Assembly (NCBI GenBank): GCA_045540315.1
Contig: JAZQHA010000053.1
Span: 79,074-143,073, forward strand
Length of the DNA: 64,000 nt
From: CAG-557 sp045540315
GTDB lineage: Bacteria; Bacillota; Clostridia; Oscillospirales; Acutalibacteraceae
Direction: 5' to 3'
Shown: piece by piece, positions 8,647 through 16,953 of the stretch
How positions within the stretch are numbered: position 1 is the stretch's first letter
Layout of the letters: each line of letters opens with the position of its first letter
Program-made: the position numbers and the translations under genes
Notes under the pieces: model-generated
What the model was told of the DNA's origin: nothing
What the model saw: the letters and a program-made list of their open reading frames with translations, nothing else
Databases searched by the model: none

Positions 8647-8877
8647 TTAGTGGGCAATATTCATTATAGAACCAAGGCCTAATGTCAGAAGAAAGTCAAA
8701 CGCACCTATAAAACTTGCCGCAATGACAATCGACGACAACACGACGCCAGTATTTTTAAAGGTGGTTTTGATTGTAGGCCATACGATTTTTTTCATCTCG
8801 TACTTACAATCAGGGAAAAACTTCCCGATTCTTTGAATGATATTGGGTTTCTTCTCAGCATTTTTCTTAGCAGCCAT
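8647..8877 (-). CDS. secE: Preprotein translocase subunit SecE
   Basis: SecE is the single-helix brace of the SecYEG channel. The 76-residue protein has a basic N-terminus, the conserved amphipathic segment EMKKIVWPT and one C-terminal membrane helix. It lies between rpmG and nusG, the usual location in Firmicutes. Confidence 0.96.
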   Translation of the reverse strand: MAAKKNAEKKPNIIQRIGKFFPDCKYEMKKIVWPTIKTTFKNTGVVLSSIVIAASFIGAFDFLLTLGLGSIMNIAH

Positions 8878-8900
8878 AGTTTATACCCCTTCCGTCAAAA

Positions 8901-9050
8901 TTACTTTGTTTCTTTATGCAAAGTATGTTTTTTGCAGAACCTGCAGTACTTGTTCATTTCAAGTCTATCAGGATCATTCTTTTTGTTTTTCATTGTGTTG
9001 TAGTTACGCTGTTTGCACTCTGTGCAGGCTAATGTAATTTTTATACGCAT
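8901..9050 (-). CDS. rpmG: Ribosomal protein L33
   Basis: This 49-residue gene starts MRIKITLACTECKQRNYNT and has the CxxC pair CTEC and CRFC, so it is the zinc-binding form of L33. It ends KKHTLHKETK. GGGAGGTG lies before ATG 9050. It is the promoter-proximal gene of the secE-nusG-rplKA cluster. Confidence 0.96.
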   Translation of the reverse strand: MRIKITLACTECKQRNYNTMKNKKNDPDRLEMNKYCRFCKKHTLHKETK

Positions 9051-9129
9051 GACGGCACCTCCCGGAAATCGGAAATTTTTAGCCTCCCTCTAAAGAGTAC
9101 AAAAAACTAGCCCTTATAGAGGTACATAT

Positions 9130-9159
9130 ACTATAACATAATTTTTACTTATTCGTCAA
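9130..9159 (-). promoter_or_regulatory. Sigma-A promoter of rpmG-secE-nusG
   Basis: On the minus strand TTGACG (9154-9159) and TATAGT (9130-9135) are 18 bases apart, about 80 bases upstream of rpmG. Confidence 0.75.
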
Positions 9160-9169
9160 GCATTTTTTG

Positions 9170-9958
9170 CTAATTTTTCTGCGCGGCGTTTAAGGTATCT
9201 GAGATGAAGGTACTTTTGCGTTTAATTTTCTCAGGCTTTATCTTTTTGCCCCTCAATTTAAACGCTTCTTTCATCGCAGATTTTAGTTCATCACTAACCG
9301 CTGCACTAATTTTTTCTCGCGCAGACACATCCTCAATAGCGTTTAGAAAAACTATTGTTATTATACTTCTTGTATCGAGGTCACCAGAGTTATATAAATT
9401 GCTAAACACCGTGCATAACTTTTTGAATTTGTCTTTTGGAGCTCCCGTCGTTAACGTTTCCTTAATTAATGGCAGTGCCTTTTCTCTTGCAAATGTTACC
9501 CCTCGAAAGTTCTCATAAGAATTTTTTTCTTCTTGCACAGCCTCTTTTAACTCCGGAAATACACTTGCAATCCTGTTCATCAAAAACAACGGATTCGTCG
9601 TATTTTCGTCATCGGCCTTTTTCTTCTTTTTAGAAACAGCTTTTTTTCCAGCATTTCTTACAGCCCCCCCAAGTGTATCTGCAAAATCTGCTGCGATATC
9701 TTTAGCCTCTCTTTCGGTATCATTTTGAGGGTCGAACAACCACGTAGATAAAATTTTCCCACTTACTGCATTACCATTTTCAACACTACATTCCGACAGC
9801 TCAAATTTATTGTTTTCTTCATCAAAAAATACCTTGTACCCAATCGAGTCTTTTGCAAATAAAATGGTACCTTCTTTACTGCTAAGCCTAGTAAAACCTC
9901 TTTTAATTAGCACTTCACTCAGCTTTTCTTCTATAATTTTGAACGCTTTGTTTATCAT
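9170..9958 (-). CDS. Protein of unknown function
   Basis: I do not recognise this 262-residue soluble protein with confidence. The N-terminal third looks like a small alpha/beta domain (KGFTRL-like repeats and GYKVFFDEENNKFEL); a Lys-rich linker with KKKKK follows near residue 110, then a helical C-terminal half rich in Glu/Lys. There is no signal peptide or membrane helix. The ATG at 9958 is preferred because GGAGTGG lies upstream, whereas the earlier ATG at 9973 is part of that site. It is transcribed away from the GGGtGRT pair and toward the ribosomal cluster, with its own stop just before the rpmG promoter. Confidence 0.6.
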   Translation of the reverse strand: MINKAFKIIEEKLSEVLIKRGFTRLSSKEGTILFAKDSIGYKVFFDEENNKFELSECSVENGNAVSGKILSTWLFDPQNDTEREAKDIAADFADTLGGAVRNAGKKAVSKKKKKADDENTTNPLFLMNRIASVFPELKEAVQEEKNSYENFRGVTFAREKALPLIKETLTTGAPKDKFKKLCTVFSNLYNSGDLDTRSIITIVFLNAIEDVSAREKISAAVSDELKSAMKEAFKLRGKKIKPEKIKRKSTFISDTLNAAQKN

Positions 9959-10044
9959 GAATTTCCACTCCATTGTGTTTTTAAATTTATTTTAACATAT
10001 TTTGCTAGCAAGTACCAAAAAAGTTTACGTGTATACGCTTGCCA

Positions 10045-11055
10045 TTATTTACTTAGTGCCTCAAAAACAGCCACGGCGCAGGCAACTGTCGCACCAACCA
10101 TTGGATTGTTACCCATGCCAATAAGGCCCATCATCTCAACATGCGCCGGCACAGAGGATGAACCTGCAAATTGAGCATCGCTGTGCATTCTTCCCATGGA
10201 ATCCGTTAGACCATAGGAGGCAGGACCTGCCGCCATATTGTCCGGATGTAACGTACGACCAGTTCCACCGCCAGAGGCCACAGAGAAATATTTTTTGCCA
10301 TTTTCTAGCGCCCATTTTTTATACGTGCCAGCAACAAGATGCTGAAAACGTGTTGGGTTAGTTGAATTTCCTGTAATGGAAATATCTACGCCCTCGTGCT
10401 GCAAAATAGCAACACCTTCTCGAACGTCATCAGCACCAAAACAACGCACCTTCGCTCTATCGCCAGATGAAAATGCCTTCTCTTGAACAATCGTCAAAGC
10501 ACCCGAAAAATAGTCAAAGGCAGTCTGCACGTATGTAAAACCATTAATGCGAGAAATTATGTATGCTGCATCTTTACCCAAACCATTTAGAATAACCCTT
10601 AATGGTTGCTTACGAGCCTTGTTGGCGGTTTTAGCTATACCAATTGCTCCCTCGGCTGCCGCAAAAGACTCGTGACCCGCTAAAAAGGCAAAACATTTCG
10701 TATCTTCGCTCAGCAACATTGCCCCTAAATTGCCGTGACCTATACCCACGTTGCGTTGCTCTGCCACAGAACCTGGTATACAAAAAGCCTCTAGCCCAAC
10801 ACCAATGAGTCGAGCAGCATCAGAAGCCGTTTTCGCACCACTCTTTATGGCAATTGCACACCCTAACGTGTACGCCCAACAAGCATTCTCAAATGCAATT
10901 GGCTGTACTTTTCGTACAATGGAAAACGCGTTCACACCAGCGTCTTTACATATATTTCTCGTCTCTTCCAGAGAAGTTAAATCATATTTCTGCAAACAAG
11001 CAGAGACTTTTTCCATCCGACGCTCTTTGCCTTCGAAATTTATAAAATTACTCAT
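10045..11055 (-). CDS. GGGtGRT family protein
   Basis: The product (336 residues) carries the eponymous Gly-rich motif SGGGTGRTLHPDN near residue 265 and long conserved stretches such as GHGNLGAMLLSEDTKCFAF and FAGSSSVPAHVEMMGL. The family (PF14057-type) is common in anaerobes and has no settled function. It follows an Fe-S scaffold-like gene by 12 bases, and this pairing is recurrent in Clostridia, which hints at an Fe-S or metal-linked enzyme. There is no signal peptide. Confidence 0.8.
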   Translation of the reverse strand: MSNFINFEGKERRMEKVSACLQKYDLTSLEETRNICKDAGVNAFSIVRKVQPIAFENACWAYTLGCAIAIKSGAKTASDAARLIGVGLEAFCIPGSVAEQRNVGIGHGNLGAMLLSEDTKCFAFLAGHESFAAAEGAIGIAKTANKARKQPLRVILNGLGKDAAYIISRINGFTYVQTAFDYFSGALTIVQEKAFSSGDRAKVRCFGADDVREGVAILQHEGVDISITGNSTNPTRFQHLVAGTYKKWALENGKKYFSVASGGGTGRTLHPDNMAAGPASYGLTDSMGRMHSDAQFAGSSSVPAHVEMMGLIGMGNNPMVGATVACAVAVFEALSK

Positions 11056-11067
11056 CCTCGCACCCCT

Positions 11068-11760
11068 TTATTCATTTCTTGGGTCAATATACTTAACAGC
11101 TTCATCGTACTGTCCGTATGTTCCAATGTTTTTTTCAAAGGCTTCATTCGGTGCAATACCCTTACGAATATTTTCTAACATTTTGCCAAGCCTTACAAAC
11201 TTATATCCACAAACTTCATCATCAGCATTTAGCCCTATCGACAATATGTATCCTTCTGCCATCTCTAAGTATCGTACTCCCGTGCGACAAGTGCTATACA
11301 TAGTTCCAACTTGCGAACGAAGTCCTTTTCCTAGGTCTTCCAAACCCGCTCCTATCGGCAAACCACCCTCAGAAAAAGCCGTTTGTGTTCGACCATATGC
11401 CAGTTGTTTAAAAATTTCTCGCATAGCCACATTTATAGCATCACAAACTAAATCAGTATTTAGAGCCTCTAAGATGGTCTTACCTGGTAAAATTTCAGCT
11501 GCCATAGCCGCTGAGTGCGTCATTCCGGAACAACCGAGTGTTTCAACGAGAGCTTCCTCGATAATGCCTTTTTTCACGTTGAGCGTTAACTTACATGCGC
11601 CTTGTTGCGGCGCACACCAGCCTATTCCGTGCGACAAACCAGAAATATCACTTATCTGGTACGCTTTTATCCATTTCCCCTCCTCGGGAATCGGTGCCGG
11701 TCCATGATTTGGGCCTTGCTTTACTTGGCACATATTTTTGATTTCATCGGTATAATTCAC
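11068..11760 (-). CDS. NifU-like iron-sulfur assembly scaffold protein
   Basis: The 230-residue protein resembles the IscU/NifU N-terminal fold: a conserved Cys in LGCSGMTHSAAMA, another in WCAPQQGACKL, and SSTCRTG-like MYSTCRTGVRYLEMA further on. It is the partner gene of the GGGtGRT protein. I take GTG at 11760 as the start because GGGGGAA lies about 7 bases upstream; upstream codons give a basic, non-conserved extension. Whether it builds clusters for general use or only for the neighbour is unknown. Confidence 0.75.
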   Translation of the reverse strand: MNYTDEIKNMCQVKQGPNHGPAPIPEEGKWIKAYQISDISGLSHGIGWCAPQQGACKLTLNVKKGIIEEALVETLGCSGMTHSAAMAAEILPGKTILEALNTDLVCDAINVAMREIFKQLAYGRTQTAFSEGGLPIGAGLEDLGKGLRSQVGTMYSTCRTGVRYLEMAEGYILSIGLNADDEVCGYKFVRLGKMLENIRKGIAPNEAFEKNIGTYGQYDEAVKYIDPRNE

Positions 11761-11856
11761 GGGTAAGTTCCCCCTTCGTCGGTTTAAAATATTGCTTCTC
11801 AAATTATAAAAGTATTCCTAAGATTATACAAGGCTTAGGCTCCGCTTAATAACATG

Positions 11857-12597
11857 TTATTTTTGCTCTCCTTCTTTTTTAATCATCTCATACAGACACC
11901 CTAGCGCATCAGATAACGTTCCCACTTTATCAATAACACCTTCATCGACGGCCTCTTTCCCCTCTAAAACCGTACCGATATCCATATCAAGTTCGCTAGT
12001 ATTCATGGCAAGTTCTAAAAAATGTTCCGGTGAAATATTTGAGTTATCCGAAACAAATTGTTTAATTCTGTTTTGCATTCGCTTTAGGTACTCAAAAGCC
12101 TGGTGTGTACCAAGTGTTGTGCCGCTTGTTCGCACGGGATGAACCATCATTGAAGCCGACTTTGCTATAAAAGTTTTCTTGGCCGAGACTGCCAACGGTA
12201 CACCGATGGAATGCCCACCACCTATAACCATCGAAACAGTTGGCTTTTTCATTCCAGCAACTAACTCTGCAAGTGACAGCCCTGCCTCAATGTCGCCACC
12301 AACAGTATTAAGTAAAATTAGTAACCCATCTATTGAGGGGCTCTCCTCTATGGCGACCAGCTGAGGTATTACTTTTTCGTATTTCGTAGTTTTTACAGAA
12401 TCTTCAGCATAGTTGTGACCTTCAATCTCACCTACAATCGTTAAACAATAAATCGTATACTCTCCGTTTGTTACAACAACTGCGCCAGTCTCATTAATCT
12501 GCTCAATTTGAATTTTACTAGCAGGATTAGCTTCACTAATATTCTCATCTACCGTCTCATCCGAGTTGTTTGCTGTCAAGTCTTTATTTTTTTGCAT
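11857..12597 (-). CDS. ClpP-fold protease, TepA-like
   Basis: The 246-residue protein has a low-complexity acidic N-terminus, then a ClpP/crotonase-fold domain with GGDIEAGLSLAEL, the nucleophile-region GGGHSIGVPLA and the catalytic His in MMVHPVR. It is closest in layout to Firmicute TepA (translocation-enhancing, YmfB) proteins. The ATG at 12597 follows GGAGG; an alternative start at 12648 would pass through a terminator-like hairpin. That upstream hairpin resembles the terminator on the other side of repeat R3. Confidence 0.8.
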   Translation of the reverse strand: MQKNKDLTANNSDETVDENISEANPASKIQIEQINETGAVVVTNGEYTIYCLTIVGEIEGHNYAEDSVKTTKYEKVIPQLVAIEESPSIDGLLILLNTVGGDIEAGLSLAELVAGMKKPTVSMVIGGGHSIGVPLAVSAKKTFIAKSASMMVHPVRTSGTTLGTHQAFEYLKRMQNRIKQFVSDNSNISPEHFLELAMNTSELDMDIGTVLEGKEAVDEGVIDKVGTLSDALGCLYEMIKKEGEQK

Positions 12598-12600
12598 AAA

Positions 12601-12636
12601 AAAGCCACCTCCACAAATATTCTTTGCAAAAGTGAC
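12601..12636 (-). other. Terminator-like repeat before the TepA-like gene
   Basis: GCCACCTCC (12604-12612) and TTGCAAAAGTGAC match the terminator at 12856-12895 in order and spacing. Here it includes the ribosome site of the TepA-like gene. The two copies flank repeat R3. Confidence 0.5.
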
Positions 12637-12719
12637 CTCACCATTCATTAGTTACTCTTTTTTTACACTAAGCTAGCTCGGGCTTTTCGCCAACATATTT
12701 TCTTCGGTCCTCCGTTCCG

Positions 12720-12820
12720 GCCGCGAGGCCAACGAAAATAAATTTTTATTTTCGTTGTGGCCCCAGGCTTACGCCGGGGACTGGCCGAAAGCCCCGTTGG
12801 GGCTTTCGGCGCCTCGCGGC
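12720..12820. repeat. Four-way-junction hairpin repeat, copy R3 (type A)
   Basis: Outer stem GCCGCGAGGC (12720-12729) with GCCTCGCGGC (12811-12820). Arms: CAACGAAAATAAAT-type palindrome (12730-12757), a CCCC/GGGG-based middle arm with GGC/GCC (12759-12781) that differs from R2, and GCCGAAAGCCCC/GGGGCTTTCGGC (12784-12810). Relative to R2 the third arm changes on both strands, so pairing is preserved. It lies between tandem minus-strand genes. Confidence 0.92.
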
Positions 12821-12855
12821 GCGGCTACGGCGAGCGAAAATAATTTTTTCTTATA

Positions 12856-12895
12856 CAAAAAAGCCACCTTCACAAGACTTAATTGCAAAAGTGGC
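12856..12895 (-). terminator. Terminator of the transketolase genes
   Basis: On the minus strand GCCACTTT pairs with GAAGGTGGC and is followed by a T run. It sits directly after the stop of the C-terminal transketolase gene. Confidence 0.7.
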
Positions 12896-12906
12896 CATAG
12901 CCCTGG

Positions 12907-13842
12907 TTATTTATTCTTTTTTATCGCTAAAACCTCTAAGGCTTTTTCAACAATATCTTCAGCACGCATGTTATACTGCTCTTTTAGGTATGGCATTTTA
13001 CCTACCTGACCAAATTTGTCATCTACGCCGATAGCCCTAAGCGGTACTGGATGTTCTTCCATCAAAACCTCACACACCGCAGACTTAAGACCTCCAATTA
13101 AGTTGTGGTTCTCCACAGTTAAAACAGCGCCAGTCTTTTTAGCTGAAGCAACAACAGCACCTCTGTCAATCGGTTTTATCGTGTGAATATTTATAATTTC
13201 CGCATCAATTCCACGCGACTCTAACGCCTTATTCGCCTCTAGGGTTTCACTTACCATGATACCCGAGCAGAATATACTCAAATCTTTTCCATCTTTAATC
13301 TTAGCTGCCTTAAAAAGTTCAAATTCATGGTTCTCATCAAAAATGTCCGGAGTTACCTTTCTGAAAGTCCTAATGTAAACTACGCCATTATAATTTACGA
13401 TTTGCGGCAAAGCTTTTTTTAGCTGAGTGTTATCAACCGGCTCAAAAATGACAACCTCCGGGATACTTCTAAGCACGCCGATGTCTTCCATACTCATGTG
13501 AGTGCCGCCATTAAATTCTGCACTGATGCCGGGGTCCGTCCCAATAATTTTGACATTTTGCTTTGCGTAAGCACACGAAATCGCAATTTGGTCACAAATT
13601 CTACGTGTTGCAAATGGCGTAAAAGTCGAGATAAAAGGAATCATCCCGTAACTGCTCATGCCTGCCGCTACGCATGCCATATTTTGCTCTGCTATACCTA
13701 TATCCATAGCTCTGTCGGGGAATTTATTTTTTAAACTTGCAAGACCATTTGGTTTAGATAAATCTGAATCAATTAGTACTATGTTTTCGTTCTCGGCCAT
13801 TAATTTTTCTAGCTCTGCTGCTAAAACTTGACGCATTTCCAT
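12907..13842 (-). CDS. Transketolase, C-terminal subunit
   Basis: This 311-residue subunit holds the pyrimidine-binding and C-terminal domains of a split transketolase. GIAEQNMACVAAGMSSYG contains the Glu that activates thiamine diphosphate, and the C-terminal domain ends with GGLKSAVCEVL and IGVDDKFGQVG. Together with the upstream partner it should transfer two-carbon ketol units in the non-oxidative pentose phosphate pathway. It overlaps its partner by one base. Confidence 0.93.
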   Translation of the reverse strand: MEMRQVLAAELEKLMAENENIVLIDSDLSKPNGLASLKNKFPDRAMDIGIAEQNMACVAAGMSSYGMIPFISTFTPFATRRICDQIAISCAYAKQNVKIIGTDPGISAEFNGGTHMSMEDIGVLRSIPEVVIFEPVDNTQLKKALPQIVNYNGVVYIRTFRKVTPDIFDENHEFELFKAAKIKDGKDLSIFCSGIMVSETLEANKALESRGIDAEIINIHTIKPIDRGAVVASAKKTGAVLTVENHNLIGGLKSAVCEVLMEEHPVPLRAIGVDDKFGQVGKMPYLKEQYNMRAEDIVEKALEVLAIKKNK

Positions 13843-14654
13843 TATACATTACCCTCCAATTCTGCCAGCCCTTGAGACATCATTTCTGCTGTAATCTGCA
13901 TACTATGGTTGCCAGTTCCAGCATTTTCGGCAAAGGAAAGTCCTTTACCTTTTACTGTATTTAAGATTATCATTGAGGGTTTGTCGGCACGTTTTGCAGA
14001 AGTAATAGCGGCATCAATTTCATCGCAGTCATGGCCATCTTTTACCACAATAACATTCCATCCGAAAGAGCTCCATTTTTCATCGAGTGGTGCTATATCA
14101 CAAATTTCGCTAAGAGGTCCATCCAGTTGCAATTTGTTGTAGTCCGTAAAGGCGATTACATTGCTAAGCTTATGTTGAGCTGTAAACATCGCCGCTTCCC
14201 AAATTTGTCCCTCTTGAGTTTCACCGTCACCAATGACTGTATAAATTGTTGCTCCGTCTTTTTTTATCTTAGAAGCCTTGGCAATGCCCATCGCACAAGA
14301 GAAACCTTGACCCAATGAGCCCGTTGTCATATCAACTCCGGGAGTTTTATTCATGTCGCAGTGGCTTGGCAAGTTTGTTCCTGGTTGGTTCAAAGTCAAA
14401 AGCCACTCCTCGTCGAAGTAACCCTTACTACACAACATAGAATATACCGCCGGCCCACTATGCCCCTTTGACACAATAAGTCTATCACGGCCCGGCATTT
14501 GAGGATTTTTCGGGTCAATGTTCATATGGTTTTCATAAAGGACAACCAAAAGTTCCACCATAGACAATGAGCCACCTATATGTCCAACACCCAGCGTACC
14601 GATAGTTTTTAATATAAGTTTTCTAATCTCACGGCATTTGCTACTCAAGTTCAT
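13842..14654 (-). CDS. Transketolase, N-terminal subunit
   Basis: The 270-residue subunit carries the diphosphate-binding domain: GHIGGSLSMVE, DRLIVSKGHSGPAVY, and the ThDP motif beginning GDGETQEGQ and ending at the Asn of FTDYNKL. Split transketolases of this size are usual in Clostridia. GGAGG precedes ATG 14654 and it is the first gene of the pair. Confidence 0.94.
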   Translation of the reverse strand: MNLSSKCREIRKLILKTIGTLGVGHIGGSLSMVELLVVLYENHMNIDPKNPQMPGRDRLIVSKGHSGPAVYSMLCSKGYFDEEWLLTLNQPGTNLPSHCDMNKTPGVDMTTGSLGQGFSCAMGIAKASKIKKDGATIYTVIGDGETQEGQIWEAAMFTAQHKLSNVIAFTDYNKLQLDGPLSEICDIAPLDEKWSSFGWNVIVVKDGHDCDEIDAAITSAKRADKPSMIILNTVKGKGLSFAENAGTGNHSMQITAEMMSQGLAELEGNV

Positions 14655-14766
14655 TAAAGTTTCCTCCGCAAAAAATGTGATTAAGTTTGTTCAATTATAT
14701 AATTTTTCTGCATTTCATGCAACGTTCGATTTTGTTGGAATAAACTTTAAATGTATTGCCCAAATA

Positions 14767-14868
14767 GCATAGATGAGATAAATTATCTATAATGATTGCA
14801 GTACAACCAATAACAAGGCAAAATGCTTATATAGACCTTCAGTCTTTATGAAACTTTGACAATGCCTT
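14767..14868 (+). repeat. Flanking repeat, left copy
   Basis: About 100 bases that reappear imperfectly at 15474-15578 in the same direction. Shared landmarks in order are GCATAGAT, an ATAGAT...ATCTAT inverted pair, AACAAG, CATATA/TATATA, TATGAA, CTTT and CAATGCC/CAATACC. Together the copies bracket the small VSGG-motif gene. The rest of the 14655-15044 gap holds only AT-rich sequence that presumably includes the transketolase promoter. Confidence 0.55.
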
Positions 14869-15044
14869 TAATAATTACCATTTTTACTAAATCTCATTGG
14901 TGCGAGCGCACTCTTTAAAGTACAGAGGTTAATGTAGGCTAAACTAACTAACAAATTCTTAATTGCGTTTTTATGAACTTAGGTATAAAAAATTTCATTA
15001 ACATTTTAAGCAATCTGATGATTTTATTTTTTTTTACAAAAACC

Positions 15045-15073
15045 TTGACAAAGCCGCCTAAAAAACGTATAAT
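15045..15073 (+). promoter_or_regulatory. Consensus sigma-A promoter of the VSGG-motif gene
   Basis: TTGACA (15045-15050) and TATAAT (15068-15073) are separated by 17 bases, a perfect match to consensus. A near-palindrome with TGTAAGT/ACTTACA arms follows at 15080-15099, over the probable transcription start, where a repressor could bind. Confidence 0.9.
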
Positions 15074-15126
15074 ATACACTGTAAGTAAATTAACTTACAA
15101 ATTAGCAAAGAAAGGAGGTTTTTATC

Positions 15127-15384
15127 ATGGCGAAAAAACAAGAAAAGAATGCAAAAAACGTAACGGAATATGTAGATCAAGTTTCTGGCGGTACCACGTA
15201 TGATGTGTTTGGTGCTGCAAAAAGAGCACAACAAAGAAGGGAAGGCAAGCTAACCCCTGATGTTGGAACTTGGGTCTCATATGGAACTGCTCAACCTGGA
15301 TATACAGATTCAACCAGACCAGATGACCACCAAATATACTATCCAGGTAGAGAGAACAGCGATTTTGGGAATGTTAGAGGTTAG
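15127..15384 (+). CDS. Small protein with a VSGG leader-type motif
   Basis: The 85-residue product has a charged N-terminus ending in YVDQVSGG at residues 15-22, followed by a hydrophilic, Gly/Pro/Tyr-rich tail (PGYTDSTRPDDHQIYYPGR). The xVSGG site resembles double-glycine cleavage sites of exported peptides, as in the 31-33 kb operon, but the leader here is short and no processing or export gene is adjacent. It has AAAGGAGG, a consensus promoter and its own terminator, so it is probably strongly expressed. Function is unknown; a secreted peptide or an abundant spore or surface component are both possible. Confidence 0.7.
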   Translation: MAKKQEKNAKNVTEYVDQVSGGTTYDVFGAAKRAQQRREGKLTPDVGTWVSYGTAQPGYTDSTRPDDHQIYYPGRENSDFGNVRG

Positions 15385-15414
15385 CACAAACTAAATAACA
15401 TAAAACACTATAAA

Positions 15415-15450
15415 AACCAGCTGCAGCTAATTAGCTGTACCTGGTTTTTT
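15415..15450 (+). terminator. Terminator of the VSGG-motif gene
   Basis: AACCAG/CTGGTT encloses CAGCTAA/TTAGCTG and is followed by a T run. Confidence 0.85.
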
Positions 15451-15473
15451 AGTTTGACTTTGCAAAAAAAATG

Positions 15474-15578
15474 GCATAGATATGATAATTTATCTATAAC
15501 AGTCAACAAACTATCAGCAACAAGTTGAGATATTCATATAAATCTCAAACCCTATGAAGCTTTAGCAATACCACGACT
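15474..15578 (+). repeat. Flanking repeat, right copy
   Basis: Imperfect direct copy of 14767-14868. It lies between the terminator of the VSGG-motif gene and ymfF. The conservation of GCATAGAT and ATCTATAA at the start and of TATGAAGCTTTAGCAATACC at the end makes chance unlikely. Confidence 0.55.
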
Positions 15579-15666
15579 TTAAACACTATGTAGATAAAAT
15601 AACATGCTTTATGGTATAATAAATTTATTCTTTTTAGCTTGTAAATATATTACAGGAGGGTCAGGC

Positions 15667-16953
15667 ATGGAGAAAAAACTTTTTCGTTGTGAAATTTGCA
15701 AAGAGGTAAATTTTGACGTAATTAAGGATGAACGCTTCAAAACAGGACGTATCTCCGTTACGATGTTTTTGCCTCTCAATAAGCTCACCGCATCTGTGTA
15801 TGCATTACTACCATTTGTATTAACGCATTCTTGTCGAAAGTACCCCGATTTTACTAGCCTTCACCAACAACTTGCAACTTTATATGGCGCCTCGCTTTTC
15901 TCTGACGTCAACAAAATCGGCGATATGCAAGCTTTAACCGTTGGAGTTTCATTTCTCGACGACAAGTTTGCACTCGAGAAGGAAAATTTATCATCTCAGC
16001 TTACACAACTACTTTGTGATATTTTATTTGACCCATTGTTGGAAAACGGCACATTTAAAGAAGAAAATGTAAATCAAGAAAAACGTCAACTAATTGAGTT
16101 GATTGATTCTGAGTACAACGATAAAAGAATACTTGCAAAAATTCGATGTGAACAATTAATGTGCAAAGATGAGAAATTTGGAATTAGCCGTTTGGGCGAC
16201 AAAAATACTGTCTCGAAAGTAACTCCAGATAATATTTTTGAGGCTTGGAAAAACGTCTTAAAAACAGCGAGAATCGAAATTATGGCACTTGGCGACTTGG
16301 ATGAAAAATCTGCGTTAAATGTGTTTAAATCTGCTTTTGCCAAAATAAAACGAGAAAATATCGTAGACTGTAAAACTCAAATAATAAAAGAAGCTAACGA
16401 AGTTAAAGAGCAATATGATAGCATGGACATTGCTCAGTCTAAGTTGGTGATGGGTTTTCGTACGCATGCTGCACTTACAGACCCGGAAGTCATGGCAGCT
16501 CGTGTGGCAATCGCCCTATTTGGCGCAACTCCACAATCAAAATTATTTTTAAATGTGCGTGAAAAGTTAAGCTTATGCTATTATTGCTCTGCAAAGTACG
16601 ACAGAAATAAGGGCATAATGATGGTACAAAGTGGCGTTGAGAAAAAAAATCTTGAGAAGGCTAAAGCCGAAATTTTAAATCAACTTGAAGAAATAAAAAA
16701 AGGGAATTTTACAGAAGCAGAACTCGACGACACAAAAAGAAGTTTGGCCAACAGTTACCGTACCATCGGAGACTTTTTGAGCGGACTTGAAAATTTTTAC
16801 ATCTCGCAATCTTTTGATGGTAAGTTTTTGCCGCCAGAAGAATTTGTCAAAAATATGTACAACACCTCGCGTGAGGACGTTATAAATGCAGCTGCGAAAA
16901 TTACTCTCGACACAGTCTATGCGCTGGTCGGTAACGAGGAGGATGCACAATGA
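15667..16953 (+). CDS. ymfF: M16-family protein YmfF-like (inactive subunit)
   Basis: The 428-residue protein has the pitrilysin/M16 fold but lacks the HxxEH zinc site: the equivalent region reads LPFVLTHSCRKYPDF. This matches Firmicute YmfF, called an EF-P 5-aminopentanol modification-associated protein, which pairs with an active-type M16 partner. The C-terminal half retains NVREKLSLCYYCSAKYD, typical of M16. ATG 15667 follows GGAGGG. Its stop overlaps ymfH by 4 bases (ATGA), so the two are probably made together. The molecular role is not settled. Confidence 0.85.
   Translation: MEKKLFRCEICKEVNFDVIKDERFKTGRISVTMFLPLNKLTASVYALLPFVLTHSCRKYPDFTSLHQQLATLYGASLFSDVNKIGDMQALTVGVSFLDDKFALEKENLSSQLTQLLCDILFDPLLENGTFKEENVNQEKRQLIELIDSEYNDKRILAKIRCEQLMCKDEKFGISRLGDKNTVSKVTPDNIFEAWKNVLKTARIEIMALGDLDEKSALNVFKSAFAKIKRENIVDCKTQIIKEANEVKEQYDSMDIAQSKLVMGFRTHAALTDPEVMAARVAIALFGATPQSKLFLNVREKLSLCYYCSAKYDRNKGIMMVQSGVEKKNLEKAKAEILNQLEEIKKGNFTEAELDDTKRSLANSYRTIGDFLSGLENFYISQSFDGKFLPPEEFVKNMYNTSREDVINAAAKITLDTVYALVGNEEDAQ

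Noticed and set aside
8901..9050. Apparent frameshift in rpmG
   Set aside because: A careful reread of the bases shows an intact CRFC codon run, and the 49-codon gene is complete.
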